Shown here: positions 7,085 through 17,019 of the stretch, one piece after another
Position numbering within the stretch: the stretch's first letter is position 1
How the letters are laid out: every line of letters starts with the position of its first letter
Assembly (NCBI GenBank): GCA_900552465.1
Contig: URZO01000048.1
Location: forward strand, 1 to 31,831
Direction of reading: 5' to 3'
DNA from: an uncultured Parabacteroides sp.
Lineage (GTDB): Bacteria > Bacteroidota > Bacteroidia > Bacteroidales > Tannerellaceae
DNA: 31,831 bases
Notes under the pieces: model-generated
What the model was told of the DNA's origin: nothing
Database searches by the model: none
The model's input: only the letters and a program-made list of their open reading frames with translations
Translations under genes and position numbers: made by a program

Positions 7085-8119
7085 TTACTTCTTCTCTTCA
7101 GGAATATCCGGTTTCTCTATCGGCGTTTCTTCAAATTCGCCCGGCAGGCGCAATGTATACAAAGCCGATTCGATACGGCGGATAAAGTTTCGTTTGTCGG
7201 TTTCAGGCGCGAATACGAACCCTTCAACTACCACTACCCGGTTATTCTTCTCATCCAGACGTGCATGGCTGACGAACGGACCGCCCATCATATCGCCTTT
7301 CATATGCCACAATCCACGCAGCACACCGCAATATTTGCCGTTTACCGTCGTCGGGGAATACGTTACCCAAGCTGTATCCGTAGCCATATAGGACCCGGGG
7401 AAGGTGCCCGGCATATTTACTTTCATGACAGAATCCCGTTTAGCGATCAGATAGCCGGCTGTAAACGTATCAGCATCCTTATATGGGAAATCGTATACGA
7501 CAATATCCGTACGTCCGGTATTGGCATTATTGGAAGCCCAGAAAAAGCCGGTCGTATCACGGAAATAGGTCATGTTACCCGGAGCATTCAGTATCACGTT
7601 GAAACGGTCTTTTACATGATCAGCCACAACTACACTGTGCTCTTTCTCCAGCTGTCCGATTGTACGGTTTCTTTCGCATTTGGTAAAGAAGTCGACTATA
7701 TTTCTCGGATGTGCCTTGATATATTCAAGAATCGCTTCATCATCGGGGGCTGTCAATGTCATAACGACCTGCCCTTTTGCCCAACGGTTATCTTCATAGC
7801 TCAGCGAAACTTTCGTATACTGAGTCTTATCAATCTTAACTATCAATATATTACGCACATACGTCAGCAGGCCATTAAACTGATCCGGAGTAACATACGT
7901 GATTTTAAAAGCAGGTTCCGCCTGAGGCAATCCCGGTATATCAGAGGTCAGTTCGGCTTTGATAGCCTTTCCGGCAGGGGCGTCCCAGTCGGCTTTATTC
8001 ATTGTTACCACCACTTCATAGGCGAAACCGGTAGCGTTTCTTACTATCGGGCCCGAACTACATGCTCCCATCAGTACAAGAAGCATAAAAAAACTGATTA
8101 ATAAAGAATGTGTTTTCAT
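7085..8119 (-). CDS. DUF4837 family lipoprotein
   Basis: A 344-residue exported lipoprotein. The signal peptide ends in a lipobox, LMGAC-SSG, with Cys20 as the lipidation site. The following residue is Ser and there is no clear inner-membrane retention signal. The body is consistent with DUF4837, a family found next to pdxA in Bacteroidota whose function is not known to me. No catalytic motif is visible. The C-terminus (EETPIEKPDIPEEKK) is a short charged, proline-rich tail. It has its own promoter and probably leads the pdxA transcript. Confidence 0.85.
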   Translation of the reverse strand: MKTHSLLISFFMLLVLMGACSSGPIVRNATGFAYEVVVTMNKADWDAPAGKAIKAELTSDIPGLPQAEPAFKITYVTPDQFNGLLTYVRNILIVKIDKTQYTKVSLSYEDNRWAKGQVVMTLTAPDDEAILEYIKAHPRNIVDFFTKCERNRTIGQLEKEHSVVVADHVKDRFNVILNAPGNMTYFRDTTGFFWASNNANTGRTDIVVYDFPYKDADTFTAGYLIAKRDSVMKVNMPGTFPGSYMATDTAWVTYSPTTVNGKYCGVLRGLWHMKGDMMGGPFVSHARLDEKNNRVVVVEGFVFAPETDKRNFIRRIESALYTLRLPGEFEETPIEKPDIPEEKK

Positions 8120-8141
8120 ACCCGTTTAATTTTTTGTTATA

Positions 8142-8169
8142 CAAATATAGTTTCTTTTCCCTCAACAAA
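8142..8169 (-). promoter_or_regulatory. Predicted promoter for DUF4837-pdxA
   Basis: Minus-strand TATATTTG (8149-8142) is an exact -7 element, with TTTG (8169-8166) 16 bp upstream. It sits in the 58-bp gap between rlmN and the DUF4837 gene, with a predicted start about 16 bp before the ATG. Read-through from rlmN is also possible, since no terminator is visible in the gap. Confidence 0.55.
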
Positions 8170-8177
8170 AGCCATTT

Positions 8178-9209
8178 CTATCCTTTTTGTTGTTTCTTAG
8201 CCGTAGAAAGCATTCCACATGCAGCAAATATATCTTCGCCCCGTGACGCCCGAATGGTACAGACCACGCCAGCGGCATTCAAGGCATCCCGAAAAGTTTC
8301 CATCCTTGCCATATCCGAACTCTCCAACGGTACATTGGGTATTGCATGGAAACGAATCAAATTGACCCTACATGGTACTTTATCTAATAAACAAATCAGA
8401 GCCTTCGCATGTTGAAGATCATCGTTCAAATTTTTAAAAACAATATATTCGAATGACACACGGCGCTGATGGGTAAAATCATATTGCTTGATCGTCTCGA
8501 TAATATCGCGCGCCGGAAAAGCCTTTTCGACCGGCATCAGGGAAAGACGCTCTGCCGGATAGGGAGAATGCAGACTAACCGCCAGATGGCATTCGCTCTC
8601 TTCGAGAAAGCGTTTAAGCCCTTTGGCCACCCCGATTGTAGAGACAGTGATCCGCTTCGGACTCCAGGCGTATCCGTAGGGGGCGGTCAATATTTCCAAC
8701 ACTTTGAACAGTTCGTCCACATTGTCCAGCGGTTCTCCCATCCCCATAAAAACAATATTGGTGAGTTCATCTGTTTCCGGAAGGGATTGTATTTGGTTCA
8801 GAATTTCGTTTGCCGTCAGATTCTTAGTGAATCCTTGTTTACCGGTCATACAAAAGAGGCAGTTCATTTTGCAGCCGACCTGCGAAGAGACACATAAAGT
8901 GGCCCTGTCGTCTGTCGGAATATAGACAGACTCCACAAAATTACCCGGACCGGCCGGATAAAGATATTTGATCGTCCCGTCAACCGATTTCATCAGGTCG
9001 GAAGGAGGCATGGCTCCCACCTCGAAGTTTTCTTCCAGTAAAGTACGTTTAGCTGCTGCAATGTTTGTCATGGCAGCGATAGAAACAACTTTCTTTTTAT
9101 ACAGCCAGTCAGCCATTTGTTTCGCAGCGTAACCAGGAAGTCTGACTTCGGCGGCTACCTCTTTTAACTCGCCTAAGGTCATTCCCAATAAACGTCTTTT
9201 CTCACTCAT
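8178..9209 (-). CDS. rlmN: 23S rRNA/tRNA adenine-C2 methyltransferase RlmN
   Basis: RlmN is a radical-SAM enzyme that methylates C2 of an adenosine in 23S rRNA and of A37 in some tRNAs. The 343-residue protein carries the [4Fe-4S] motif CKMNCLFC (Cys113, Cys117, Cys120) inside VSSQVGCKMNCLFCMTGKQGF. It also has the conserved glutamate in FVESVYIP (Glu93), MGMGEPLDN, and the C-terminal methyl-carrying Cys331 in EDIFAACGML. The adjacent SRGEDI segment separates RlmN from Cfr-like resistance enzymes less clearly, but length and context fit housekeeping RlmN. The promoter is immediately upstream, overlapping the terminator of the preceding gene. Confidence 0.96.
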   Translation of the reverse strand: MSEKRRLLGMTLGELKEVAAEVRLPGYAAKQMADWLYKKKVVSIAAMTNIAAAKRTLLEENFEVGAMPPSDLMKSVDGTIKYLYPAGPGNFVESVYIPTDDRATLCVSSQVGCKMNCLFCMTGKQGFTKNLTANEILNQIQSLPETDELTNIVFMGMGEPLDNVDELFKVLEILTAPYGYAWSPKRITVSTIGVAKGLKRFLEESECHLAVSLHSPYPAERLSLMPVEKAFPARDIIETIKQYDFTHQRRVSFEYIVFKNLNDDLQHAKALICLLDKVPCRVNLIRFHAIPNVPLESSDMARMETFRDALNAAGVVCTIRASRGEDIFAACGMLSTAKKQQKG

Positions 9210-9234
9210 AATCTTTCATCTGTTTTCTTTGCCG

Positions 9235-9242
9235 CAAAGATA
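9235..9242 (-). promoter_or_regulatory. Predicted -7 element of the rlmN promoter
   Basis: Minus-strand TATCTTTG matches TAnnTTTG exactly, with the predicted start about 20 bp before the rlmN ATG. Its upstream half falls inside the T-run and stem of the ppiD terminator, so no good -33 element is present. The -7 match is what supports the call. Confidence 0.5.
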
Positions 9243-9278
9243 TAAAAAAACCGCCAATCGGGATACGACTGGCGGTTT
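9242..9278 (-). terminator. Rho-independent terminator after ppiD
   Basis: On the minus strand AAACCGCCA (9278-9270) pairs with TGGCGGTTT (9256-9248), nine perfect pairs. The stem ends in a run of seven T residues (9254-9248 in part, continuing to 9244). A second small hairpin, GGCAGG/CCTGCC with a CTTA loop (9292-9307), sits between it and the ppiD stop codon. Confidence 0.9.
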
Positions 9279-9321
9279 CCTATGATAGTCCGGCAGGCTT
9301 ACCTGCCATTATAGTCAACTA

Positions 9322-11460
9322 TTAATAAAAACGGATACGGTTATCTTCGACATCAGCCTTGTTAACCAACGACTGGATTGCCTGGAAGCCGAAACGGTAA
9401 GCATTGGAAGCATCCAATGTCTTGATTTCAGCAGATTCGTCATAATCCTTAGCATCTTTATTCTGTTCGTATACTTTGAACACATAGACACCGTTGTTTC
9501 CTGCAACCGGAGCACTCAACAGGTCTTTCTGAGCCAGTGAAACCATTGCATTCAGTTTCGGTTCGACACCGATACCGGCGATACGGCGTGTTGCAAAGCT
9601 AACGAACTTAACAGAATCTACAGAAGAATTCATAGCCTGTGCATAAGCATCGATAGAAGACAGATTCTTTGCTGTCAGCTCCTGAGCGATCTTTTCGCCT
9701 TTCTTCTGTGCGATCAATTCTGATTTCAACATCGGAGTAACCGATTCTACAGAACGGTAACCTTCCGGTAATGTTCCCTGAATAGCAGCAATTACAAATT
9801 TATCATCGCATTCGAAGATTTCAGAGATGTCGCCTTTCTTGTTCTGGAAGGCCCAACGAACTACCGGACGGGAGTTCTTGATAGAACCCAAGAGCTGGTC
9901 GTTAGCCGTAACCGTTACATTTGAAAGCAGGTTATAACCGGCTTCTTTTGCAGCATCATCCAACTTATCCATGTTATGGTTTTTAGAAATAAACTGGTTC
10001 AACTCATTATAGATATTACCATAAGTCTTTGTACTCGGAGATACGGTCATATCGATATCCGCAACTTTATACTTGTCTACATTGGCTGTCTTTTCAGTAA
10101 CCTTGACAATATGCGTTCCATACAATGATTTTACAATTGAATAATCATTAACCGGAGTAGAGAAGATGGCTTTCTTAAAATCTTCGTTTACACCTCTTAA
10201 GGCAGTTGCTTCTGTGAACCATCCCAGTTCACCACCCTTTTCGGCAGCCTGGTCAGCAGAGAATTCTTTTGCCAGTTCAGCAAAATCACCACCTTTCTTC
10301 AATACGTTCAACAAGCTGTCTGCCTTAGCCTTAATTGCGGCATCGTCACCTGTATTAGCCAGCATGATGTGGCTCACTTTCACAGAGTCGGGAGCTACCG
10401 TTTTGTCAACCAGCTTGAACATTCTGTATTTATCATTTTCAAATACCGGTCCATATACGTCACCGACACTTGCAGTCTTAACGAACTGTTTCATTTCGGG
10501 ATCCAATGCGTTTTCCGTAAAGAAAGCATCCAGATAAGGTATTTCCGAATTTTCAGTAACCAAGTCTGCTACTTTATCCGTAGAAGCCAACTCGCTCTTC
10601 AAAGATTCGATCTCAGCACTTGCCTTATCATAGTCTTCCTTGCTCGGACGAATGTCGACAGCGATATACTTGATCACCTTGCCTTCTTTCTGCTTGAACA
10701 ACTCTTTGCGTTGGTTGTACAGTTTTTCAATTTCACTCTTGCTTACCTGAACAGTTGAATCAGGAATCGTTGCATAAGACTGCATAGCATAAACAATATC
10801 CGAACTTACGGCAGAACCGTCAAAAGCATCTTTTGCGTCCAGCTTATTGGCTGAAACAGCCTTGCTCAACAGTGTCGTATATTTTTGTTCCAGACGCTGA
10901 CGTTTGATATTCTTTTCCCAGAACATCCAGAACTGGCGAGCCTGCAACAACTGTGCCTGCTGATCGGCAGGATAGCTTGCAATGTTATCATCGTCGATAG
11001 CCTTCAAAAAGTTCAGTAATGCCGTTTTATCGAATGCACCAGTCTGCGGATTTACAAACATCTGCATCTGTTGGATCATCGGAGAAATGTTTTCACCCTG
11101 AACCATATCGAACAATTCTTCCGGACTAACGGTCAGCCCCAATTTGGAAGTCGCGTTATCCAATACGATTTCCTGTACCATACCATCGAATACAGACTGA
11201 CGGATCTGAGTCTGATATTCTTCGGGCAGACTGGCCGAACCAGACTGCATCTTGTACATTTCAGTCATCTCGTCTATACGATTCTGATAATCCTGAATTT
11301 TAATAACTTCTCCGTCCACTTCTGCAACCTTCTCCTGAGATTGTCTGAAATAAGTAGAACCGGAGTTCAAAAAGTCACCGATGATAAAAGCGAACAATGC
11401 CAACCCCACAACGAGTACCAGCAGTCCTGCTTTGCTTCTGATTTTTTCCAGCGTAGCCAT
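9322..11460 (-). CDS. PpiD/SurA-like periplasmic peptidyl-prolyl isomerase
   Basis: A 712-residue membrane-anchored foldase. Residues 1-10 are basic, residues 11-31 form one transmembrane helix (LLVLVVGLALFAFIIGDFL), and the rest is periplasmic. A SurA_N/PpiD-type chaperone region spans about 40-250. A parvulin rotamase domain follows at about 358-460 (VKVSHIMLANTGDDAA through LYGTHIVKVTEKT, with the GGDFAELAKEFSAD and GGELGWF motifs). A further helical region reaches the C-terminus. The layout matches PpiD, which helps outer-membrane and exported proteins fold as they leave the Sec channel. A terminator follows the gene, and the 98-bp upstream gap holds the gldE terminator, so it is probably monocistronic. 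No exact -7 element was seen upstream; TATCTTCG at 11515-11508 is a 7-of-8 match. Confidence 0.92.
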   Translation of the reverse strand: MATLEKIRSKAGLLVLVVGLALFAFIIGDFLNSGSTYFRQSQEKVAEVDGEVIKIQDYQNRIDEMTEMYKMQSGSASLPEEYQTQIRQSVFDGMVQEIVLDNATSKLGLTVSPEELFDMVQGENISPMIQQMQMFVNPQTGAFDKTALLNFLKAIDDDNIASYPADQQAQLLQARQFWMFWEKNIKRQRLEQKYTTLLSKAVSANKLDAKDAFDGSAVSSDIVYAMQSYATIPDSTVQVSKSEIEKLYNQRKELFKQKEGKVIKYIAVDIRPSKEDYDKASAEIESLKSELASTDKVADLVTENSEIPYLDAFFTENALDPEMKQFVKTASVGDVYGPVFENDKYRMFKLVDKTVAPDSVKVSHIMLANTGDDAAIKAKADSLLNVLKKGGDFAELAKEFSADQAAEKGGELGWFTEATALRGVNEDFKKAIFSTPVNDYSIVKSLYGTHIVKVTEKTANVDKYKVADIDMTVSPSTKTYGNIYNELNQFISKNHNMDKLDDAAKEAGYNLLSNVTVTANDQLLGSIKNSRPVVRWAFQNKKGDISEIFECDDKFVIAAIQGTLPEGYRSVESVTPMLKSELIAQKKGEKIAQELTAKNLSSIDAYAQAMNSSVDSVKFVSFATRRIAGIGVEPKLNAMVSLAQKDLLSAPVAGNNGVYVFKVYEQNKDAKDYDESAEIKTLDASNAYRFGFQAIQSLVNKADVEDNRIRFY

Positions 11461-11517
11461 TTATCTTTATCTATTTTTAAAGTTTATTATTCCACATTTT
11501 AAGGGCACGAAGATACG

Positions 11518-11556
11518 AAAAAAAGAGATTACCGCATCTTTTTATGCTCTTTTTTT
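11518..11556 (-). terminator. Probable terminator after gldE
   Basis: Minus-strand AAAAAAAGAG (11556-11547) and CTCTTTTTTT (11527-11518) are a perfect 10-bp inverted repeat that begins just after the gldE stop and ends in a T-run. An inner GCAT/ATGC pair could extend the structure. The stem is AT-rich and therefore weak. Confidence 0.45.
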
Positions 11557-11558
11557 AA

Positions 11559-12815
<1,257 letters not shown>

Positions 12816-13493
12816 TTAGTTTGTATCAGGGGTCACAGGCTGCACTTCCGGAGTCTTAACAGCAACAGAGTCTACCGAAGCCGTTGTTGCCGTCGAATCT
12901 GTTTTAACCGATTCATTTACCGGGAAAACACCCTGTGAGTTAAATATTTTATATCGAGTCATATCCTGGTTCGATTCGAACCCAATACCCGTTATTATCT
13001 TATCTTCTTCTTCTATCCGGATATACTTGTCGGAATAGACCTTTTCTTCTTTCTGATCAAAAAAAAGCAGCGAAGTTTCAAACTTCTTACCTTCCACACT
13101 TTCTATTTTTACGTTCCCGATCAGTTTCCACAGCTCTTTCTTCTTATAGTTATAAACGGTATCGGCCTTGACACTTGCCACAGTATTAAACAAGGTATCG
13201 AATTTTTCCACATAAATCCCTTCCGGAAAATACACAAACGGTTCTTTCGCTTTATCGAAACTCAGCATTTCTTTAGCATTCACACGATAACGCGTAATTC
13301 CCGAATCGGAAATTAAGGTTGAGTAATCAGTAGTCTTCATGGTATACGTTGTCTCCGGGTCGAAGGCTACCACTACGACCTCTTTAGTATCACCGCCACA
13401 AGAGGCTGTAAATAAAAGAAGCATAACAACTACCGTAAAGATAGTTGTTATGCCCTGATTATTCGTTTTACAAAGAAAACGGTTCGAATTCAT
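12816..13493 (-). CDS. lptC: LPS export protein LptC
   Basis: LptC passes lipopolysaccharide from the LptB2FG transporter to the periplasmic bridge. This 225-residue form is predicted to be a lipoprotein. A hydrophobic segment (15-31) ends at the lipobox FTAS-Cys32-GG. The LptC/OstA-like beta-jellyroll follows (PETTYTMKTTDYSTLISDSGITRYRVNAKEM, then VEGKKFETSLLFFDQKEEKVYSD). The last 30 residues are rich in Thr, Ser, Val and Pro and look disordered. It lies 2 bp after the TPR gene and directly abuts gldE. This arrangement with coaX and gldE is widespread in Bacteroidales. Confidence 0.9.
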   Translation of the reverse strand: MNSNRFLCKTNNQGITTIFTVVVMLLLFTASCGGDTKEVVVVAFDPETTYTMKTTDYSTLISDSGITRYRVNAKEMLSFDKAKEPFVYFPEGIYVEKFDTLFNTVASVKADTVYNYKKKELWKLIGNVKIESVEGKKFETSLLFFDQKEEKVYSDKYIRIEEEDKIITGIGFESNQDMTRYKIFNSQGVFPVNESVKTDSTATTASVDSVAVKTPEVQPVTPDTN

Positions 13494-13495
13494 AT

Positions 13496-14860
13496 TTAAC
13501 GGATTGTTACAGTCTCACCGATCCAACCGCCAATTCTGAATGTTTTACCTTTTTCCAGATCCGGATGCATGAATACTTCTTCCGTAGAGGGAAGGTGAGC
13601 GCGGTAAGAATTAGCCAATTTTGCAGCTTCGTCTGCTACGTTCTGATCCACCTGTCTTGCTTTCTCAAATTTGTCGATAGCGGCATAATATACGACTTTT
13701 GCCAATACACCATCATTCGGATAAATAGATCTTGCAGATTTAGCATACATATTACCGATCAAGATATACGGTGCTCCGTAATCCGGATTTGTTTCGATAG
13801 CTTTCTGGCAATACTGTCTTGCTTTTGACAGGTTGTTCTGTTCGAATAGCAACACACCGATCAGATAGTAATCTTCAGCTTTCGAAACAGCATCAGATTC
13901 CATGTTGGCAGCTTCCTCAAAATATTTGATCGCCTTATCATAATCCTTTGCTTTTACAGCCTGTTTTGCAATACCCAAAGCAGCATCTGCACTCGGTTCC
14001 AGTTCGTAAGCATAGGCTGCAGCAGTATAGAATGCATCGATTTCCTGGCAACGAACACGTCTTAACATAGAAACGATTTCCTTCAGAGCTTCCAGGTTGC
14101 CCTTGGCAGCCTCAACCTTCGGAGCATACATGCTCTGCAAAGTTTCGCAATCAGCAGCACCACTACCGGCAAAACCACCGTCAATAGCAGATTTGTAAGT
14201 AGTCAGGTTCTTCACTTCTTTCTCATTGTTTGCAGCCTGGGCAGCAGCCAACTGAGTCGCAATGATCTTAGAACATTTCAGATAGTCTTCCAAATACGTT
14301 TCTTTGAAATTCGGATCAGCCAACAACTGACGGTGAGAACCCATCATATATAAGGAAACTCCCATAGCTTCGGTATTTTCACCAAACTCATTGATCACTT
14401 CTCCTAACCAGGCATAATACACTTTAGGATCAGCATTATCACCCATCAAACGGATATAATCAGCCGCTTTACGAGCAACAATCCAGTCTTTACCATATTT
14501 CCGGTCATTACCGAAATATTTCACACGCGTATCATAAACCTTCATCAATTCATCGATAAGAGCAGCTTTCTTAGCCGGATCTGTTTCTGTATTGATTTTC
14601 CAGTCCATGATTCTCACACCATACAGATAAATATCCTTATGAGCTCCCGGACATTCGGTATAAGCCTGGTGCCAGAATTCATAAGCATCTTTAAAATTCC
14701 CTGCTTTGGCGTAAGGGACAAACAAGCTGATATTGGTAATACAACGTACGCTATCTTCACCAGACCCGAACGGAGTACCAGTATCCACACCTTTTTGTGC
14801 ATAAGCTCCGAACGACATCATCGAACATCCGAGAGCTAACAATAATACTTTGATCTTCAT
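13496..14860 (-). CDS. Exported tetratricopeptide-repeat protein
   Basis: A 454-residue protein with a signal peptide (MKIKVLLLALGCSMMSFGAYAQ, cleavage likely after AQ). The N-terminal half is helical. TPR units are clearest at about 290-400, for example AIKYFEEAANMESDAVSKAEDYYLIGVLLFEQNN, then ARQYCQKAIETNPDYGAPYILIGNMYAKSA. It is expected to be periplasmic or surface-associated. It lies between an OmpP1-like outer-membrane protein (29-bp gap) and lptC (2-bp gap), in a block conserved with coaX. The specific role is unknown; a scaffold for outer-membrane assembly is inference. Confidence 0.88.
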   Translation of the reverse strand: MKIKVLLLALGCSMMSFGAYAQKGVDTGTPFGSGEDSVRCITNISLFVPYAKAGNFKDAYEFWHQAYTECPGAHKDIYLYGVRIMDWKINTETDPAKKAALIDELMKVYDTRVKYFGNDRKYGKDWIVARKAADYIRLMGDNADPKVYYAWLGEVINEFGENTEAMGVSLYMMGSHRQLLADPNFKETYLEDYLKCSKIIATQLAAAQAANNEKEVKNLTTYKSAIDGGFAGSGAADCETLQSMYAPKVEAAKGNLEALKEIVSMLRRVRCQEIDAFYTAAAYAYELEPSADAALGIAKQAVKAKDYDKAIKYFEEAANMESDAVSKAEDYYLIGVLLFEQNNLSKARQYCQKAIETNPDYGAPYILIGNMYAKSARSIYPNDGVLAKVVYYAAIDKFEKARQVDQNVADEAAKLANSYRAHLPSTEEVFMHPDLEKGKTFRIGGWIGETVTIR

Positions 14861-14889
14861 ATTTATTTCTATTAAAGTTAACTATTTAG

Positions 14890-16179
14890 TTAATCGACCT
14901 TAAACTTCATAAACCAAGCTTCGTTAAACGTATAGTTCACCGTAAAACGGAAGTATTGTTCATCAATCATATTCATCCGTACTTCCGGTTTCTTTTTTAC
15001 ATATTCGAACGATATATTTATCAATGAACGATTATCGATCAACGGCAATCCCAAACCGACACTTGCACCGATCTCATTATAACCGTCTCCCGAAGGATTC
15101 GCATCTGTCCGGTTCATACGCAAATATGAATTACCATAATGAACACCTGCACGATAGCGGACCCGGCTGAAATATGATTTACGCATATAATCCGGAATAA
15201 ACTCACCACCAACGGCTACACGGTAACGGTTCTTAAAATTACCTTTCTCTCCAAAGTAAGGCATTTTTCCCCAATCTTCATAGGAAAAATCAGCCGCTAA
15301 CGTTAATTTATTTTGTTTCACATACGAAAGGCCAACTCCATACGAATTAGGCAAGTCAAAAGCCTTACCACTAATTGTGTCAGACTGAAGCACTTCTCCA
15401 TCCGACCCAGACGAAGTATAAGACTGCGTAAATTGATAAGATTTAGCGTGCAGGCTCTTCTTCGGAGAAAAAACAAGTCCCAATGTCACACTTTCCGTCT
15501 TACTAAGCGGATGTGTATATTGCAAACCGAAATCCATCTTCAAATCACGCACCCGTAATTCCTGACTGCGATTCGTATTGTATGCCCCAGTACCTTCACT
15601 ACCCATAATTACCAACTGTTCATGTTTGATATTTCCAAACAAAAAACCGAAATTAGCACCGACAGCCAAACGCTTTTTCCATATATCCACAGAGATACCT
15701 CCATAGAAATCGCTCAAACCACCCGTTCCGTTATAAGTCTCCGTAAACGTCACGCCCTGTTCATTGCGTAAAGCCCCGAATTTATACCCGACATAGGAAT
15801 AAGGCAAAAGTCCGAAACTCAACGCCACACGACGATGAATCGGAAACTGCATTGCAATGTACTCCAGATTTCCGTTGAAATCGTTCTGACGGGCATTTCC
15901 ATCATCAAACCACGACAACTGACCGGCTACACCAAAATCAAAGAGAAATGTCAGGGAGTCCATACAACTGTATGACGCCGGGTTCATCGGATTGATCTGT
16001 TTTGGCGAACGTAATCCGTAACCTACACCGCCCATGGCTCGACCTGCGCCGAACGAACGTTCTCCTAAATCACCATATCCGAAACGGGTATAGGGCGAGT
16101 TAGTATTGTTTTGCGCCATCAAAGGCAACAGTGTGAATATAAGAACGCTTGTTATTAGTACCTTATTAATCTTCAACAT
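14890..16179 (-). CDS. OmpP1/FadL-like outer-membrane beta-barrel protein
   Basis: A 429-residue exported protein with a signal peptide ending near LLPLMAQ. The mature N-terminus (NNTNSPYTRFGYGDLGERSFGAGRAMGGVGYGL) is the typical start of Bacteroidota OmpP1/FadL-related proteins. The remainder alternates hydrophobic and polar residues as expected for beta-strands, with many Tyr and Gly residues and an aromatic-rich C-terminus (YFRFTVNYTFNEAWFMKFKVD). It probably sits in the outer membrane; whether it carries hydrophobic substrates is not shown. Its ATG overlaps the last 14 bp of coaX, so the two are translationally coupled. Confidence 0.85.
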   Translation of the reverse strand: MLKINKVLITSVLIFTLLPLMAQNNTNSPYTRFGYGDLGERSFGAGRAMGGVGYGLRSPKQINPMNPASYSCMDSLTFLFDFGVAGQLSWFDDGNARQNDFNGNLEYIAMQFPIHRRVALSFGLLPYSYVGYKFGALRNEQGVTFTETYNGTGGLSDFYGGISVDIWKKRLAVGANFGFLFGNIKHEQLVIMGSEGTGAYNTNRSQELRVRDLKMDFGLQYTHPLSKTESVTLGLVFSPKKSLHAKSYQFTQSYTSSGSDGEVLQSDTISGKAFDLPNSYGVGLSYVKQNKLTLAADFSYEDWGKMPYFGEKGNFKNRYRVAVGGEFIPDYMRKSYFSRVRYRAGVHYGNSYLRMNRTDANPSGDGYNEIGASVGLGLPLIDNRSLINISFEYVKKKPEVRMNMIDEQYFRFTVNYTFNEAWFMKFKVD

Positions 16180-16894
16180 TATACTCTAAGATTCTGTTTA
16201 ATCCTGTCAACACTAAATTAATGTCTGCAAAGATGGAGTTTTTTAGCCGTCTTTCAAAATAAAACGAATGACCGCCTGTTAAAAAAACCAAAAGGTTAGG
16301 ATATTTTAGCCGAAGCATTTCGATATACCCATCCATTTCGCACACTATACCATTTACTACTCCAGCTTGAATCGCTGTTTCCGTATCCGTTCCGACCAGA
16401 GGTATTTCCTCCTTCTCGACCACCAAAGGCAATTTTTTTGTAAACTGGTTCAGAGCCTTGAACCGGGTTGTCATCCCGGGCGAAATATTCCCGCCCAGAT
16501 AAGTACCGGAAGCATCGACCAGTTCATATGTAATAGCTGTCCCGGCATCGATCACCAACAAGTCCTTTTCAGGTTGCAGGTAATTGGCTCCGACTGCAGC
16601 AGCCAGCCTGTCCCGCCCCAATGTTTTTGGGGTTTTATACTGCACCGTAATCGGAAGAGGCACCGTTTCATCCAAAAGCACAAAATTCCGAAGATTCGTT
16701 TCCAAGTATGCGACCAGCTTGTCATCTTTGTCTATCACTGTTGAGAATATTCCTTTTGTCAACGGATATTTCTTAAATATGCCAGAGATAACTTCCACGT
16801 CGAACTTCTTAAACACAAAAGAAGCCTCCATACGCTTCCCGTTGTATACAGCCACCTTCGATGATGTGTTTCCTTGTTCTATAATGAGATTCAC
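16166..16894 (-). CDS. coaX: Type III pantothenate kinase CoaX
   Basis: CoaX phosphorylates pantothenate in the first step of coenzyme A synthesis. I place the start at GTG 16894. This gives the family N-terminus (M)NLIIEQGNTSSKVAVYNG and a 242-residue protein; the longer frame from ATG 16945 adds 17 residues with no family match. Visible motifs are the phosphate-binding EQGNTSSK (6-13), LGRDRLAAAVGAN, the DAGTAITYELVD ATP-site motif, GGNISPGM and VFLTGGHS. Residue 6 is Glu where well-studied CoaX proteins have a catalytic Asp. It heads the operon with the OmpP1-like protein, the TPR protein, lptC and gldE. Confidence 0.92.
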   Translation of the reverse strand: MNLIIEQGNTSSKVAVYNGKRMEASFVFKKFDVEVISGIFKKYPLTKGIFSTVIDKDDKLVAYLETNLRNFVLLDETVPLPITVQYKTPKTLGRDRLAAAVGANYLQPEKDLLVIDAGTAITYELVDASGTYLGGNISPGMTTRFKALNQFTKKLPLVVEKEEIPLVGTDTETAIQAGVVNGIVCEMDGYIEMLRLKYPNLLVFLTGGHSFYFERRLKNSIFADINLVLTGLNRILEYNVED

Positions 16895-16961
16895 GTGTCT
16901 GAATTTTTCCGCAAAGAAACATAAAAATGATGAGATAACAGACATATCGAAGGCACAAAGT

Positions 16962-16998
16962 AAAAAAACAGGAAAGAGACTATCCCCTTTCCTGTTTT
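16962..16998 (-). terminator. Rho-independent terminator after beta-galactosidase
   Basis: On the minus strand AAAACAGGAAAG (16998-16987) pairs perfectly over 12 bp with CTTTCCTGTTTT (16976-16965), and the T-run continues to seven (16968-16962). It begins 22 bp after the beta-galactosidase stop codon. It isolates that gene from coaX. Confidence 0.92.
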
Positions 16999-17019
16999 CC
17001 TATGCGATATAACGTTCAA

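Noticed and set aside
7040..8101. 353-codon open frame on the plus strand opposite the DUF4837 gene
   Set aside because: The minus-strand gene has a lipobox, a promoter and an operon context. The plus-strand product is rich in Arg, His and Cys, as expected for an antisense shadow.
8178..9209. Cfr-type antibiotic resistance methyltransferase
   Set aside because: Length, the N-terminal region and the chromosomal housekeeping context favour RlmN. No mobile element is adjacent.
9284..9316. Inverted repeat from GACTATA/GACTATC around the small hairpin after ppiD
   Set aside because: The outer segments are direct and not inverted copies. Only the six-base GGCAGG/CCTGCC stem is real, and the main terminator lies further on.
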